A stretch of DNA of 64,000 nt, from NCBI GenBank assembly GCA_964035545.1, contig OZ037771.1, forward strand, positions 7,544,690 through 7,608,689, written 5' to 3'. Positions within the stretch are counted from its first letter, which is position 1, and the number at the start of each line of letters is the position of its first letter. Below, in pieces: positions 42,501 through 54,497 of the stretch. The notes beneath the pieces are model-generated. The model made no database searches. It saw only the letters and a list, made by a program, of their open reading frames with translations, and was not told the DNA's origin. This DNA is from Bugula neritina (lineage: Eukaryota; Bryozoa; Gymnolaemata; Cheilostomatida; Bugulidae). The translations under genes were made by a program, and so were the position numbers.

Positions 42501-45500
42501 AAAGTAAAACTTGATTAAATACATAATAGGTAAGATCTAACATAGCCTGAGAGATAAATAGTGTTTGACAGCACAACTGTTGTAAATGACTAGAACACAG
42601 GCCAAACTGAAAATATAGACTATAATGATTATATTTTGACTCAACAGTACAACCATTACAGTGAAAAAATTGAGTATAGATTTTCAACTTGCAAATTTTA
42701 TTACATTAAAAAAATTTTAATCTACAATACAATTGCAATATATGGAAATTGTATTATTTCAAAACTATTGCAGTCATACGCAAAAGATTCCACACCCCCA
42801 TGCACTTTTTGCAGCTTTGATAAATGGCTAAACAGGATTTTCAATTTCTCAATACTCTAAAAGACTTAAAATAATGCCAAACTGTTGCATATGGTGTTGT
42901 GTGTTGTCTTCTAATCTAACTAAACAAGTTTAAATAATTTTAAATAATATTTTGAAGTAGTAAGTATCTAACATAGCCTGAGAGATAAATAGTGTTTGAC
43001 AGCCCAACGTGGCAAATGACTAGAACACAGGCCAAACTGAAAATATAGACTATAATGATTGTTTGACTCAACAGTACAACCATTACAGTGAAAAAATTGA
43101 GTGTAGATTTAAAATTTGCAGATGTTATTAAATTTGAAAACTTTGGATCTGCTATAATACAATTGCAATATATAGACATTGTATTACTGGAAAATTATTA
43201 CAGCCATGCGTAAAAATATTGACACCCTCATATATTTTTTGAAGCTTTTATAAATAGCTAAACAGGACTTTCAATCTCTTAATATTTCAAAAAATTTGAA
43301 GTAATACCAAACTGTTGCATATGGTCTTGTATGTTGTCTACTAATCTAACTAAATATATTTAAATAATTTTAAATAGATAAACTACATTTGTTCTAAGAA
43401 GCTCGAAAGCTGAAGTAAATTTTGAAATGTTGTTTACCCATTTAGGCTCATTTTTGCCTCCATACCATTGTACATACAAGGCAAAGTACTGTATTGTGAA
43501 TAAATATTTACAAAGTTTCAACCTTGGGAACAAGCGTTGTGCAACTTGAAATGTAACTGTACTACAGACTGAGTAAGCAGTAATGACATAATATACCTAA
43601 CAAAGCTACTATTTTTCTAAACTCAAACTTCACTTAATTATGGTGAGTGGTGGAAGACAAAATTTTAGCAGGCAGCAGCTATCAAACTAAGAAGTACTAA
43701 AAGAAAAAGCAACTGGGTTTGGTTTTGCAACATTACAGGAAACTGGGGAGTGATTTATGGAATGTCATGACATTGGTGGTTTCATACTTCAAATTGGCTC
43801 ATGAAAATTACTACTCCATGGCAAGAACTGGTGAAATATAAATTTCTGAAGGATAAATTCATGCTGCCAGCTGCGTGGAGATTATGCAGAAAAAAGCAAC
43901 TTTACAGAAAGTAGAAAAAAACTTACTTTCTACCATACTTTCCTAGTAAAAGAGAGAAAATTCAATTACTAGAGTGGCCCATGCAAAAGCCCAAAAGAAT
44001 ATTTTTATAGACAATACAAAGAAGAGTAGCTGCGATAAAACCAACTGAAATGGTCAATTTAGCTAGAACTGTCATCAATGCATGGTACAGGATGTGAGAT
44101 AAATCACAAAATCAGCTGTGTTAGTGGAGAATATGTCAGCCTGCTGTCTAGCAGTCATTGGTGCTAATAGTTACTCACTCACACTGAAACACTGATATGT
44201 TATGTGCAAGAACCTCTTCACACACAATTAACATCTCATTCTACATTCTTCTTCATTTTGCTAACCAAATGAAGAGAAAATTTCAAATCCCCGCACAATT
44301 ATGTTTCAGTGCAAAAATTTTCTAGAGTTGTAGCTCAGTCAATAAATTGCATTTTATATATATATTTAAATTTTTGCAGCATGAAAAATTTCAGAAGTTG
44401 CAAACAAAGAAGTAAACTGGTAAGCAATTTGGGGGTGTCAAAACTTTTACGCATGACCAAATAACATATTGCAAGCTACAATCATATTTATTCAAAGTTA
44501 TTATTATCTATAGTTTATATAAAAAAGATGATCACATATGATATCTTATATGTGTACATAATAGAAGAACATATATAACTAATATAACTCACCTGTCTGA
44601 TAATGTATGTAAGTCACAGCTCCTTAGATTTAACTCTGTAAGTGACTCCATCTTTGGTATCACCTCAGGTAATGTTCCTAACTTATTCTCAGACACTTCT
44701 AATGTGTGTAGATGTGTGAGTTGAGAGAGACTGTAATATACATACAACATACCATGAATATAATTATACAAGTTACAGAAATATTATGTTAAACATACTG
44801 TGAGTTTATTCTAAACTGTTGCTTTGTAAGTATGGATTGTCAGTTAATTGTGTGCAGTAAGGATAGCCAAAAGAGAATAGGCAGTTTCAACATGTGGTAA
44901 ATATATAGAAAGAATCCTGGTTGCGCAATGCTGACATCCTGTAGTTTGTAATGGAAAGTAAAAAGTATTCAAAAGATGGAAAACCTCTAGGTGTGGTGAC
45001 TATGAAGAGAAGGGAAAGATCACAGAGAAAGTATACGGAGAGAAGAAAAAACAGACAACAAATAAAATTGTAACAGCCAAAGAGAAGGCATATGAGACAG
45101 TCTATGAATACTTACAAGAGATCGAAGCAAAGAAACTATACACCTATATACCTATAAGAACCTATATATACCTAGATACAAGTTGGCCAAAACAAGAAAA
45201 AGACGATTATTGGATATTAATAGAATGAAATTGTGACTATAATCCATCAGAATGGTGACAGCATAAATGAGAATGTTGAGACACATCTTTAGGATAATTT
45301 ATGAGGAGCATATGGAAAATGATGTGATTAGATAACAGGTTGGAGTGATATGAATGTCTATAAACATGAGGAAAAACGTCTGCAGTGGTATTGCCATGTT
45401 TGCAGCAAAGATGATGATATTAGCTTCAACTCCAATGGATTAGAATCAATGGTATAATGGATATGAAGAATCTGACAAATTGAAACATACAATATAATCT

Positions 45501-48500
45501 AACAAGAAATGAGGGTGGTCTAGGCCAGTGGCTCCCAACTTTTTTCTACTATTCCCCCATTTAATAAATGTTGACTACCGTATTAATTCCCCCCCCCCCT
45601 TTCGTAAAGCAAAAAAAGTTTCATGACTGACATAATGATAATATAGAATACAATACAATATTGTTTGTTCTATTAAAATATAATTATAATAGTAGTTATA
45701 TTATCGTCATTATTATGTTATGCATGTATAGAACAAGGAGCAGTTCAATTTATAATGATTCTTTTGTGCCAGCTTGCATAAGTCTGCATTGCTGTTTTTG
45801 GCTATGCCCATCTTAATTCACTCTGCAGATTAGGGCAGTTTCTCTTCTCTTTGAATTAATGGGAATCCTATCTCACTTGGAAAGATGGCGCTGGGTGGCA
45901 CCAAAATTCTACTTTGTCAGCTATGTGTGGGGAGAGTTTGCTTGTTAAAACCCAAAATGATTTTAGGTGAAAATGGGCACAAATGGAGAAGTAGGTAAGA
46001 CTGGCACACTGATGGTAAATTGTCCCAAACCCCCACCCCGGCTATCAAAAATTAACCCCAAACCAAAACCTCCACCTTGTATTCAAACCCAAAATCCTCA
46101 CCTCAAATCCGACCCCCAAACGCTCACCCCAATATTGAAAATGGTGCAGGTAGTAGTGAAACAAATGGAAAATTGGGTAAAAATGGCACATTTTTAATAT
46201 TAAAGTTGAAGATTTGGGATTGGGGGTTCAATATGGAGGGTTTCGGGTTCAGCATGGGGGGTTTGAGAAAATTTAACACCAGTGTGCCAGTTTTACTTAA
46301 AATCAGAACAGGTTCTTTTCCTAAAACAGTTCACGGAGTGTGGGGAAAGACACCATATTTTTGATAGACGCCACAACTTTAGTGTAACTTTGAAAACATT
46401 GATACTGCAATGCAAAGCAATGATAAGATTATTTATAGAGATTGGCTTGCTTAATGTTGGCCTATTGGTTTTTGCAAACTTTTTGACATCGATTTAAAGT
46501 AGTTCAGAGAACAATCAGGGTAGAGTAATTAATAAACACTTTCATGTTGAAGTGAACTGAGATTGCAGAATATGGTTTGGTTAAATAGATTAACTAAGAG
46601 GAAGGTTTATAGATATGCATGTACATGTAACATGCAGGAGCTTAAAAAAGCCTTCAATAAACTGCGTGAATTTCTTAAAAACTAAATCCCCCCTAAAAAG
46701 CCCAAACTCCCCTCTAGGGGAGAATTCCCTCCAGCCTGGGAACCACTGGTTTAGGCAAAAAGGGTGGGAGGTTTGTTTAAGAATAATATCCACTTTATTA
46801 CTAGAGAGTTGGTATGCTGGGACTACTAGTATCAGTTCTGTTACACTTTATTATATGTTTATATAATAGTAGAACACATATAACTATTATGACTCACCTG
46901 TCTGGTAATATATGTAAGTCACAGCCCCATAGATGTAACTCTGTAAGTGACTCCATCTTTGGTATCACCTCAGGTAATGTTCCTAACTTATTACCAGACA
47001 CATCTAATGTATGTAGATGTGTGAGTTGAGAGAGACTGTAATATACATACAACAAACCATGACTATATTTATACAAGTCACAGGAATATTATATGGTAGA
47101 TATGCAGTGAATCTAAACTATTATTGCCTTGCTAGTATGAATTGGGTAAGTTATTTGCATTTAAGAATAATATCCATATTATCACTAGAGAGTTGGTATG
47201 CTGAGACTACTAGTATCAATCATATTATACTTTATTATATGTTTACATAATAGTAAAACATATATAATATAACAAATATATCTCACCTGTCTGGTAATGT
47301 ATGTAAGTCACAGCACTCTAGACGTAACTCTGTAAGTGACTCCATCTTTGGTATCACCTCAGGTAATGTTCCTAACTTATTACTAGACACAACTAATGTG
47401 TGTAGATGTGTGAGTTGGGAGAGACTGTAATATACATACAATATTAGTAATTAGCATGAGATGAAAACCATTTATCAAAGAATGGACTAAAGAGTTGGAA
47501 TAAGTTTATAACTCAATAGCAGTTGTAACAATATCAAGTGAGCAAAACATTGCAGAGCGTTTCTACTCTCCGTGAGTGGCTAGTGCTGCGGAAAAAGTGA
47601 CCTTTGACCAGTAAACGAAGGTTGACAGATGCCATGGCAATAAGATAGCGATTGAAGAGAATGAGAGAAGACAATTTCCTGGACTAAGTATAAAGTGATT
47701 GGCAGGTATTATCATACAACCAGGGGATACAATTGGAATAATAATGAAGGTAGTTATTATTTCAGAGTGAATCTAGAAGCATTATAACTCATCTCCTCCC
47801 CAGCAGGTTCAGCTCAAACTAATATAATTCTATTTAAGTACAATAATGGAAACATTTCTATACTTTTCAATTTCAATTCTTTACTGGTCTTAATGAATTT
47901 CTTTTGGGGGTTTGGTTGAACATAATTTAGTTTGCACTTTTGCTCATCAAGCGCACAGACTTTTCCAAAATTCCACCCTTACTGCACCCACTTTTGTAAT
48001 TCAAGGAAAACAGAATGACTACTCAGGTGCAGTAGGGATATGAAGGAATATTGCTGACATGCCATACAAGTATAACTCACCAAACACTTCAACATTTCAG
48101 TAAAGAGTCAGTGAGTTACAAGTGAAAAATCCACAGCAAGAAACACAGCTCAAGTATATATAATTATCCAAAGAGAAGTCATGCTCTAGAGTCTAGAAGA
48201 TAGAAATATTGTGACCTTAAACATGTTGATAACAAAGTGATGATAGACTTATTATTCTAAACTGTTGATACTGGTTAGCTGTTGAATACACAAGTTAGTC
48301 ACAAGTGGAGCAAACTCTGTTTAGAATATCAATCCTGCCTGGTAAGGAAACATAGTCAGTTACTCATGAGATGGAAGACAAGATGAATACAGTAGAAACG
48401 AGACACATTTTTTGGATAACTTACGAGGAGCACGTTAAACGTGATGTGATTAGATAACAGACTGAGGTGAAAAAAATGTCTGCAGTGGTATTTGCATATT

Positions 48501-51462
48501 TGCAAAAAAGAAATGATGAGGATATTAACCTCAATTATAATGTATAAAAATCAATGGTATATGGAGATATTAAAAATCTGACAAATGGGAACATACTATA
48601 AAATATATCAAGAAGTACTGGAGCATTAAGCAAGAAGAAGTCCACAGCCGAGTGTGATTGAGCTGGGAGATTGCAGAACGGCTACCTTGCAGGACTATAG
48701 TCAGTTAGGTGAGAAAGGCGAAAAGTTGTGTTTAATCTTATACTAATCTCTACAGTTTATGTAAAAGCAGTGAACATGTTATGACTCACCTGTCTGGTAA
48801 TGTATGTAAGTCACAGCACTCTAGACGTAACTCTGTAAGTGACTCCATCTTTGGTATCACCTCAGGTAATGTTCCTAACTTATTACCAAACACATCTAAT
48901 GTGTGTAGATGTGTGAGTTGAGAGAGGCTGTAATATACATACAATATACTACGACTATAATTATACAAGTTGTAGAAATATTATATTAAACATGCAGTGA
49001 CCTTTTATTGTTTCTGCTCTGCAAGTATGAATTGTGTCAGTTGATTGTGTTTATGAATTCACTTTATAACTAGAGAGTTGGTATGCTGGGACTACTAGTA
49101 TCAGTTTTATTCTACTCTATTATAATATATTTACATATAATTAGAACACAGATCGAATGTGCTACACATACAAAATTACCGATTAAACCACAGTAAATAT
49201 GGGAAGAAAATGCTTTTTAAAAAATAAAATGATTCAGTGTAACAAATTGCTAAATCAAAAGCAGTTGTAACAATTCTCCTGTAAAGAATATGTTGAAGAT
49301 GGTTTTACTCTGCATGACCAGGTTTGGCTGCCAAGGCAGCCACCTGAGAATTACTGATTACAGAAGGAAAGTAAAAAACTAGAGACAAAACAAGAGAAGA
49401 TAAATCTCCGAATTTTTAATTCACTTAAACTTGACTCTGTTGCAAGTAAATTATGATGCAGTATAAAACTGGCCATAGGTGTGATAGTAGCTGTAAGGCA
49501 GGCAATAACAGGTAGGCCTAAGTAATGAAAAGTCCAACAATTACTTTGAGATAATAAGAATAAAGTATTCACAACCCTGGACTAAGTATAAAGTGATTAT
49601 AAAAGCTGGAGATACAATTGAGATAATGCTGATAGGTAGGAAGGGAGATCTTATTTCAGAGTGACTCTAGATTACTACTCATCTGTATATATAAACTATA
49701 GCTGCGTTCAGAACATATTAAATATAGTTGATTGTTTTACTCCATATTTCATTAATCTAAAAATATAGAATTTTATCCCACAATTTTAGCAACTCAAACA
49801 ACTTCTAAAGCACGGATAATACACTAGAAGGAACGAAGATAAAACTAATAGCAGTGAATACTTTGAAGAATATGAAACAAACCAAAAGCTACAAGTTGTG
49901 CAGGTAAGAATATATTTGATTTGTGATTTCCTCAATGAATATACAACTATCCATTTCTCTACTGCCAGAATAAATATAAAAGTTATCCCCACATGCAGGT
50001 AATCAGCTATGATGTGTGAGTCACCAGAAGTCATTGTTGACCTCTTCCCCAACAGCTTCAGCTCAAACTAATATAATTCCATTAAAGTGCAATAATGGAA
50101 AAAACTCAATATTCTTCAAATTCAATTATTTACTGGTCTATATGATTTTCTTTTTAGGGGTTTGGTTGAACATAATTTAGTCTGCACTTTTTCTCATCAA
50201 ACACACAGACTTTATCAAAATTCCACCCTTACTGCACCCACTTTTATAACTAAAGGAGAACAGAATGACTACTTAGGTGCAGTAGAGATATGAAGGAATA
50301 TTGCTGACATGCCATACAAGTATAACTCAATAAACACCTCAACATTTCAGTAAATAGTCAGTGAGTTACAACTGAAATACTGACAGTGAAATACACAACT
50401 CAAGTATATGTTATTATTCAAAGAGAAGTCATGTTCTAGAGGATAGAGGATAGAGGGATTGTGACCTTAAACATGTTGATAAAAAAGTGATGATAGACTT
50501 ACTATTCTAAACTGTTGATACTGGTTAGCTGTTGAATACGCAAGGTAGTCACAAGTGGAGCAAACTCTGTAACAGCAGGTGGCAGATCTCCCTCTATAAA
50601 TAGGTCAGTGATCACATGACCTGAACAGAGCTTCTTTATTTCCTCCTTTGTATAGAGTTGTGTAGATTTGACGGACAAACTTGTGAGGCTAATAGGATCC
50701 ATACCAGAGTGCCTCCACCAACAGCTGTATTTCTCTGCTAATAACAAATGATCTAGTTTTAGTACATTCGTACCTAATAATAGAGTAAATATAATATCAC
50801 CTGGTTTATAGTACATCTATCTATGGTAAAATTCTAGTAGTATAAATTACATCATTTTACTGTTGAATTACTTATATAATAATTGAAAATATAATCCAGC
50901 AGTAAACATATTCCTATATTCAAAGAGACAAACATACTAATTGTTGAGGCATCAACATGAAGATTAATAGGAATAAAACTGAGACTTTCTTCAACTTTTT
51001 ATATCAGGTAGACTGAAAACAAATGAGAAACTTATCTGATAGACAATCCAATGCTGATGTTTCTATTTAAGATTTCACATACAACATGTTGATAAGAAAA
51101 TACTAGCAAGTATAAGAAATGGCAAGAATTAGAAATAAACCTGTTTTTAATGTGATCCAAAAAGTTATCAACAGCTTCATTAAGCTACATGCAGATAAAA
51201 GTCACAGAAAGTTATGGTGTATACAGAAACACCATAGTATAAATATAGTTCAGAGAAGAAACTTAAAGGGGGATAACAAAGTCTTTATTTTAACTTTCAA
51301 GTTGGAAGATGTAATTGAAACCTATTCAGGTATATTTAAAGAATACTGTATTCAGGTGAATATTTTACCATTCTCCAGACCAACTAATATTGTATACGGA
51401 CCTGTTTGTGAAGTTGCTGCTGTTACATCATCCTCAGAACTGGTTACAGAGTTGGTAGCCAT
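30597..51462 (-). CDS. LRR-Roc-COR-caspase fusion protein (copy A)
   Basis: Fourteen exons in transcript order: 51402-51462, 50503-50773, 48790-48927, 47287-47424, 46898-47035, 44593-44730, 40513-42440, 40344-40412, 40012-40184, 38791-38958, 38034-38253, 37744-37905, 31473-31582, 30597-30740. All phases close, giving about 1285 residues. Order: short Ser/Thr leader; LRRs (four 138-bp exons of two 23-residue repeats each); Roc GTPase with P-loop GRSLSGKT at about 376-383, DFGG at about 430 and THRD (the G4 variant also seen in LRRK proteins) at about 499; COR-like region to about 935; acidic linker; caspase (C14) p20 from about 1022, His 1102 in FAHGANG and Cys 1145 in QACRV; p10 ending FPLFYGEW. 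No CARD, DED, death domain or kinase is evident. I infer a GTPase-controlled caspase. The least certain boundaries are the exon 7 donor (an alternative lies 33 nt upstream in the same phase) and the exon 14 acceptor. Confidence 0.85.
30983..31395. repeat. 16-bp satellite (ACTATGACTATATTAT) in copy A intron 13
   Basis: An array of a 16-bp unit with shorter and mutated members (ACTATACT and ACTACGACT variants). The same unit is expanded at the same intron position in the paralogue (56275-56935). Confidence 0.9.
31988..33177 (+). repeat. left terminal inverted repeat (1190 bp)
   Basis: Mirror image of 35987-37176. Where I compared base by base I found one difference (near 32224, C against A in the other arm). 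It includes an antisense copy of the last 76 codons of the element's gene. Confidence 0.9.
33190..36214 (+). pseudogene. decayed transposon protein with FEN1/XPG-like motifs and C-terminal cysteine cluster
   Basis: One long protein is recognisable across several frames. Segments are about 33190-33802, 33840-34745, 34715-35122, 35340-35460, 35480-35560, 35585-35760 and 35760-36214. Breaks include a TAA at 33800-33802, frameshifts near 33840, 34710 and 35350-35580, a TAG at 35120-35122 and a stop near 35757. Conserved-looking stretches such as FAYDRTNYSRWLPIY and FHILMNYIAALGKM belong to a family I recall from cnidarian and other invertebrate genomes as uncharacterised transposon-like proteins. 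Later motifs run VVFDVY...SIK..ER.RRG, EADTRLILHA, VDTDVAII and GCDSVSSIFRISKKRAL. They match in order the Asp, Glu/Asp and helix-hairpin regions of FEN1/XPG nucleases. The end is Cys/Lys-rich (CKCKKAGCKSKACKC), then acidic. The last 76 codons lie within the right terminal repeat. Confidence 0.75.
35987..37176 (-). repeat. right terminal inverted repeat (1190 bp)
   Basis: Mirror image of 31988-33177. It contains the 3' end of the element's coding sequence (to the TAA at 36212-36214) and about 960 bp of further sequence to the CCCCCACTA terminus. Confidence 0.9.
37280..37675. mobile_element. foldback/MITE-like inverted repeat, copy A only
   Basis: The left side (GTGACATTTCGATAATGAAA, then CAATTGGAAAATAG) is an imperfect inverse of the right side (CATTTTCCAAATGTCTATTTT, then TTTTCAAAATCTCCTGTCAC). 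The matching place in copy B (about 59280-59330) lacks the whole block. Target duplication is not clear. Confidence 0.6.
39162..39447. mobile_element. MITE with CTCAYTCACACTTACC termini, copy A only
   Basis: The left end CTCACTCACACTTACCATACC is mirrored at the right end by GGTACGGTAAGTGTGAATGAG. The interior is GC-richer than its surroundings and has one open frame that I do not think is a gene. The matching intron of copy B lacks it. It sits in the intron just upstream of the first caspase exon. Confidence 0.65.
39581..39986. repeat. 32-bp minisatellite, about 12 copies, copy A intron 9
   Basis: The unit begins GAGCCAAGGCTATACAGAGA and continues TAACAGAGAGGA. It abuts the donor side of exon 40012-40184. 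Copy B has only about three to four units at the same place (61222-61335). Confidence 0.92.
42536..43390. repeat. tandem duplication of about 430 bp in copy A intron 6
   Basis: Both units open with TAACATAGCCTGAGAGATAA (42537 and 42967) and stay alignable to about 43390. The same sequence begins at about 63875 in copy B, beyond exon 7, showing that the first unit predates the gene duplication. Confidence 0.85.
45262..45515 (+). pseudogene. LINE reverse-transcriptase C-terminal relic 1
   Basis: Broken plus-strand reading resembles the end of non-LTR retrotransposon polymerases: RMLRHIFRIIYEEH, then KRLQWYCHVCSKDDD (compare the common RLRWxGHVxRxDD motif). It contains stops and has no partner ORF. 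It lies in copy A intron 5, next to a hAT-like insertion. Confidence 0.55.
45526..46748. mobile_element. hAT-like non-autonomous element (copy A intron 5)
   Basis: The ends are CAGTGGCTCCCAAC and GGGAACCACTG, with an 8-bp target duplication GTCTAGGC / GTTTAGGC (one mismatch) at 45518-45525 and 46749-46756. CAGNG-type termini with 8-bp duplications are typical of hAT transposons. No transposase is seen. Two inverted copies of the G-skewed ATGGCACA repeat lie inside (about 45967-46310). The element is related, in reverse orientation, to 57469-59121. Confidence 0.85.
48253..48322 (-). pseudogene. truncated copy of exon 2 with destroyed donor site
   Basis: This segment repeats the 3' end of exon 2 (50503-50572) almost exactly. 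At the exon end the minus strand reads GAATAATAAGTC, where the real exon has GAATAGTAAGTC, so the GT donor has become AT. Surrounding sequence (47795-48330) parallels 50040-50570, so it came with the LRR module duplication. Confidence 0.8.
48375..48625 (+). pseudogene. LINE reverse-transcriptase C-terminal relic 2
   Basis: Alignable with the relic at 45262-45515 (GATGTGATTAGATAACAG and GTCTGCAGTGGTAT occur in both). It is broken by stops and lies in copy A intron 3. Confidence 0.5.
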
Positions 51463-54400
51463 CTTGTTTCTAGTATCAGATACTACAATGTAATACTAAT
51501 GTATGTACTATGAATAAAGTATGAGATAGTATACAATGTATGTATATTGAGTGAAAAGGTGTGTAGAGGAAGTAGAATAGTAAACAGTAGAGAGACAGTG
51601 AAGTAAAACAAGGTGAACCATAGAATAAAACTGTTCATAGCATTTTCATTTATTGATAATTCTCAATATATATTTTATCAGGATTTTTAGCTATTGATAA
51701 TTTATAGCATTTGATAATTTGTGACATACAGGTTTAATCAACAAGTTTAAGAGTAACTTGGCTTACATGTTTGAGACAAGATTATTGAATATCGCATAAG
51801 AGTTGGTTTAGGACAAGAGGAAATATCTAGTTTGACAACTTAGTATATTTCATTTCATTGTTTAACAGGTACTAACTGCTAGAACAAAGAAATTGATTTA
51901 TTAATGATAATGGAAACTGTGAGGACAAGCTACAATAGTATTCTAATAGTAATTTCCTATGTCTCATCTTTTACTTATGTTCACCAGAATTACCAACTTG
52001 AAGACTATTCCATTGTGTTTCATGTTTATTAACTATACAATCATCTAACTGTTGTGGAGGTATAGACTGGCCATTAGCATGAAAAATATTTTAATGTTTC
52101 CAAGACCTCTGTACTGTGGGCATAAATACTGCAGTAATTACTGATAATCTGATAATAAGTCTACTCTAGTTTGAACATAGACTTTCACTTTGGGAATAAA
52201 TCAAATTGTATTTTTGTAGAATACTTCTTGGATATTTACTATTGAATAAAAACTTGTTAACACTGGTAACACTGGTGAACAATTCTAAACATAATATAGT
52301 GGTTACTATCCTCTGTGTTGAGAATTTCTGTAACTGTCTCTGCTACAGCAGATGTCATACAAATAAACAAACTATGACCTCACTGTCACACCCATAGCTC
52401 TGTGAGCCAAACAGTATACATTACATTTCCATCACTGTCTCTACTACCAGTAATCATAATACAAACAATTGTGACAACTATAGCTCTGCTAAACAGATAC
52501 CAAAAACTAGAAACACACATTTTATTATTGGATCAGATCTCAATCCATATTTCAAACTTTACTATGTAATTCAAGTATAACATATTAAATGTTATAACTC
52601 TTCCTTGATAAGTGTTGGAGGTGTGTTGTGGCCAAGCCAAGTAAATCCTAACAATACATTGACCACAAATATAACTTAAAAGCTAAAATATAATATTACT
52701 CTTTGAGTTGAATAAATAATTTAAAAACACCTTACGCTGTTGGAACGCCTATACTTTAAAACTAAGCTATAAGTATTATCTTCAAGCCTACCCACTGACC
52801 ATAGTGAGAGTGTTAACGGTCAGAACACCCATAACTAAAGTCATTATTGTAATATTCATAGCGAATATAATTTAAAACGAGCCATACTCATAGTGAATGT
52901 CAAACTTGATGACACTTCGATCATCAATCAATCATCAAATTTAATGTCAATCAGAATAAATCAATAATATAATTATTATTTATAATTATCAACATCAATA
53001 CGAATATGTTCATATTCTTCTTTATATTCAATATTCCTATTAACTATTAGATTATTTATATTTATACTCATATTGACATTCACTATCATATACATATTCA
53101 CTTTGACATTGCATCACAGACTCAAAGTGAAACTGAAACAGTGAAAGTCTTCGAGATAAAATTACAATGCATGACACTTACATGTGGTGCAACTTGACAA
53201 ATTCTGTTAGTTTTTCAGTTTTGCACTAAAAATTTGGTTTGAATAGTGGTTAGTATAGCGGTGAGACAGCTGAATTAGTTTCGTCATCCAGAATGCGAGC
53301 TTATCCTCTTTTTGCTTCGTTTCAAGGACTGCCGGAAACGCCTACTACTGAAACCGGAAACAGGTTAACGACGGGCTACATGGTTTTAGTGACAAATGTA
53401 GTCTTTTTAAAAGTTGGAAGGCGTTGACGGGCTCTCTAATATTTAGATAGAAGGACTTTTTAGGAACTGAGCCAATATAAACAAAAAAGATTCTGATGAC
53501 AAGAAAACATTTTGTATATGCAACAGCAACGACACTAGTGTTACCTATTTCCAAGAGAATAGTGCACTTGTTATAATGTTTTGAATGACATTATTGGTGT
53601 TGTTCTGCAATATTGACTAGGCCTATATAGTGTTGTGAAATTGTGCTTCACTTATTTGTGGGTAATTATGATTGAAGTAATGCTGCCGATTTAGAGTAAG
53701 AATAAGTTCATTTATACGAAAGATACAAGATTTACTAACTACATGAAAACATACCAAGATTACATAACTGCACAAGACTGCTACTACTAGCCAACTGCGC
53801 CCTCCTCAAGCGTACAGCTCCTTACTAGCCATACACTCGTAGGGTATAAGATCACTCGCTTCGCTGATTGGCTGCTGCAAGTGTCAGTTCAATATGGAGT
53901 TGTCCTTTCGATATAATTGGGAGCCCAATATTTACAATGGTTCGGTTCAAACAGATATTAAATTAATAAATGTAATATGTGTGCTAGCACATGATTACCA
54001 TACATTACTTTTGTCTTCCACAGATGGTATATTGGCTACAAACAAATAGTTTTTGGTTACTATTTACTAGTAAGCAAATAATTCTAGCAGCAGACATCAT
54101 CAATCCTGAGTTAGAATTTCTGCACTAAGGATATTTCATTATATGAGATGATTGTAGCTATAATACTATATAGTCGACCAGCACACAGCCAATCACTGTG
54201 TAGGGTTGACTATCACATTTTCACAACTTTAGTTATGAATATCACTTACTTTTTTGAGTATCACAAGAAGTATTTCTGTTTTGTAAATGTATAGTATAAT
54301 AATCTTTCATTTGAATAAATATATTTCTGGTATAATGTAGATGTTATTGAAATATTTTTATTAAGGGTGCATTTGGGATACCAGCTCAAAGCTGCAACTG

Positions 54401-54497
54401 CATAGCCAAGTACAGCTGTACTTCGCTAAAATTTAAAAAAAAAATAAAAATTTATGAACACCCTACTGGTCAAGGCAGGCAGTACAATACTACACCA
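51463..54497. other. upstream flank of copy A, no gene seen
   Basis: It contains the promoter side of the LRR-Roc-COR-caspase gene. I find no further exon with convincing coding character. A slightly GC-richer patch at about 53230-53400 and 53790-53890 could be a promoter or untranslated first exon, but nothing in the sequence proves it. Confidence 0.4.

Larger units (their letters stand above)
44593..48927 (-). repeat. four amplified 138-bp LRR exon modules
   Basis: Exons 44593-44730, 46898-47035, 47287-47424 and 48790-48927 have identical length and phase (2-2) and differ at few positions. Each encodes two 23-residue LRRs reading LSQLTHLHTL..N.LGTLP and then IPKMESLTEL...DLHTLPD. Flanking intron sequence such as AGAGAGTTGGTATGCTGGGA recurs near 46803, 47188 and 49072, so the duplicated unit included intron. 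Confidence 0.9.

Noticed and set aside
51119-51493. 124-codon plus-strand open frame
   Set aside because: It overlaps exon 1 of copy A antisense, has no recognisable domain and is composed like the AT-rich background.
53345-53554. 69-codon minus-strand frame upstream of copy A
   Set aside because: No splice signals or similarity support it as an upstream exon, and its composition matches background.
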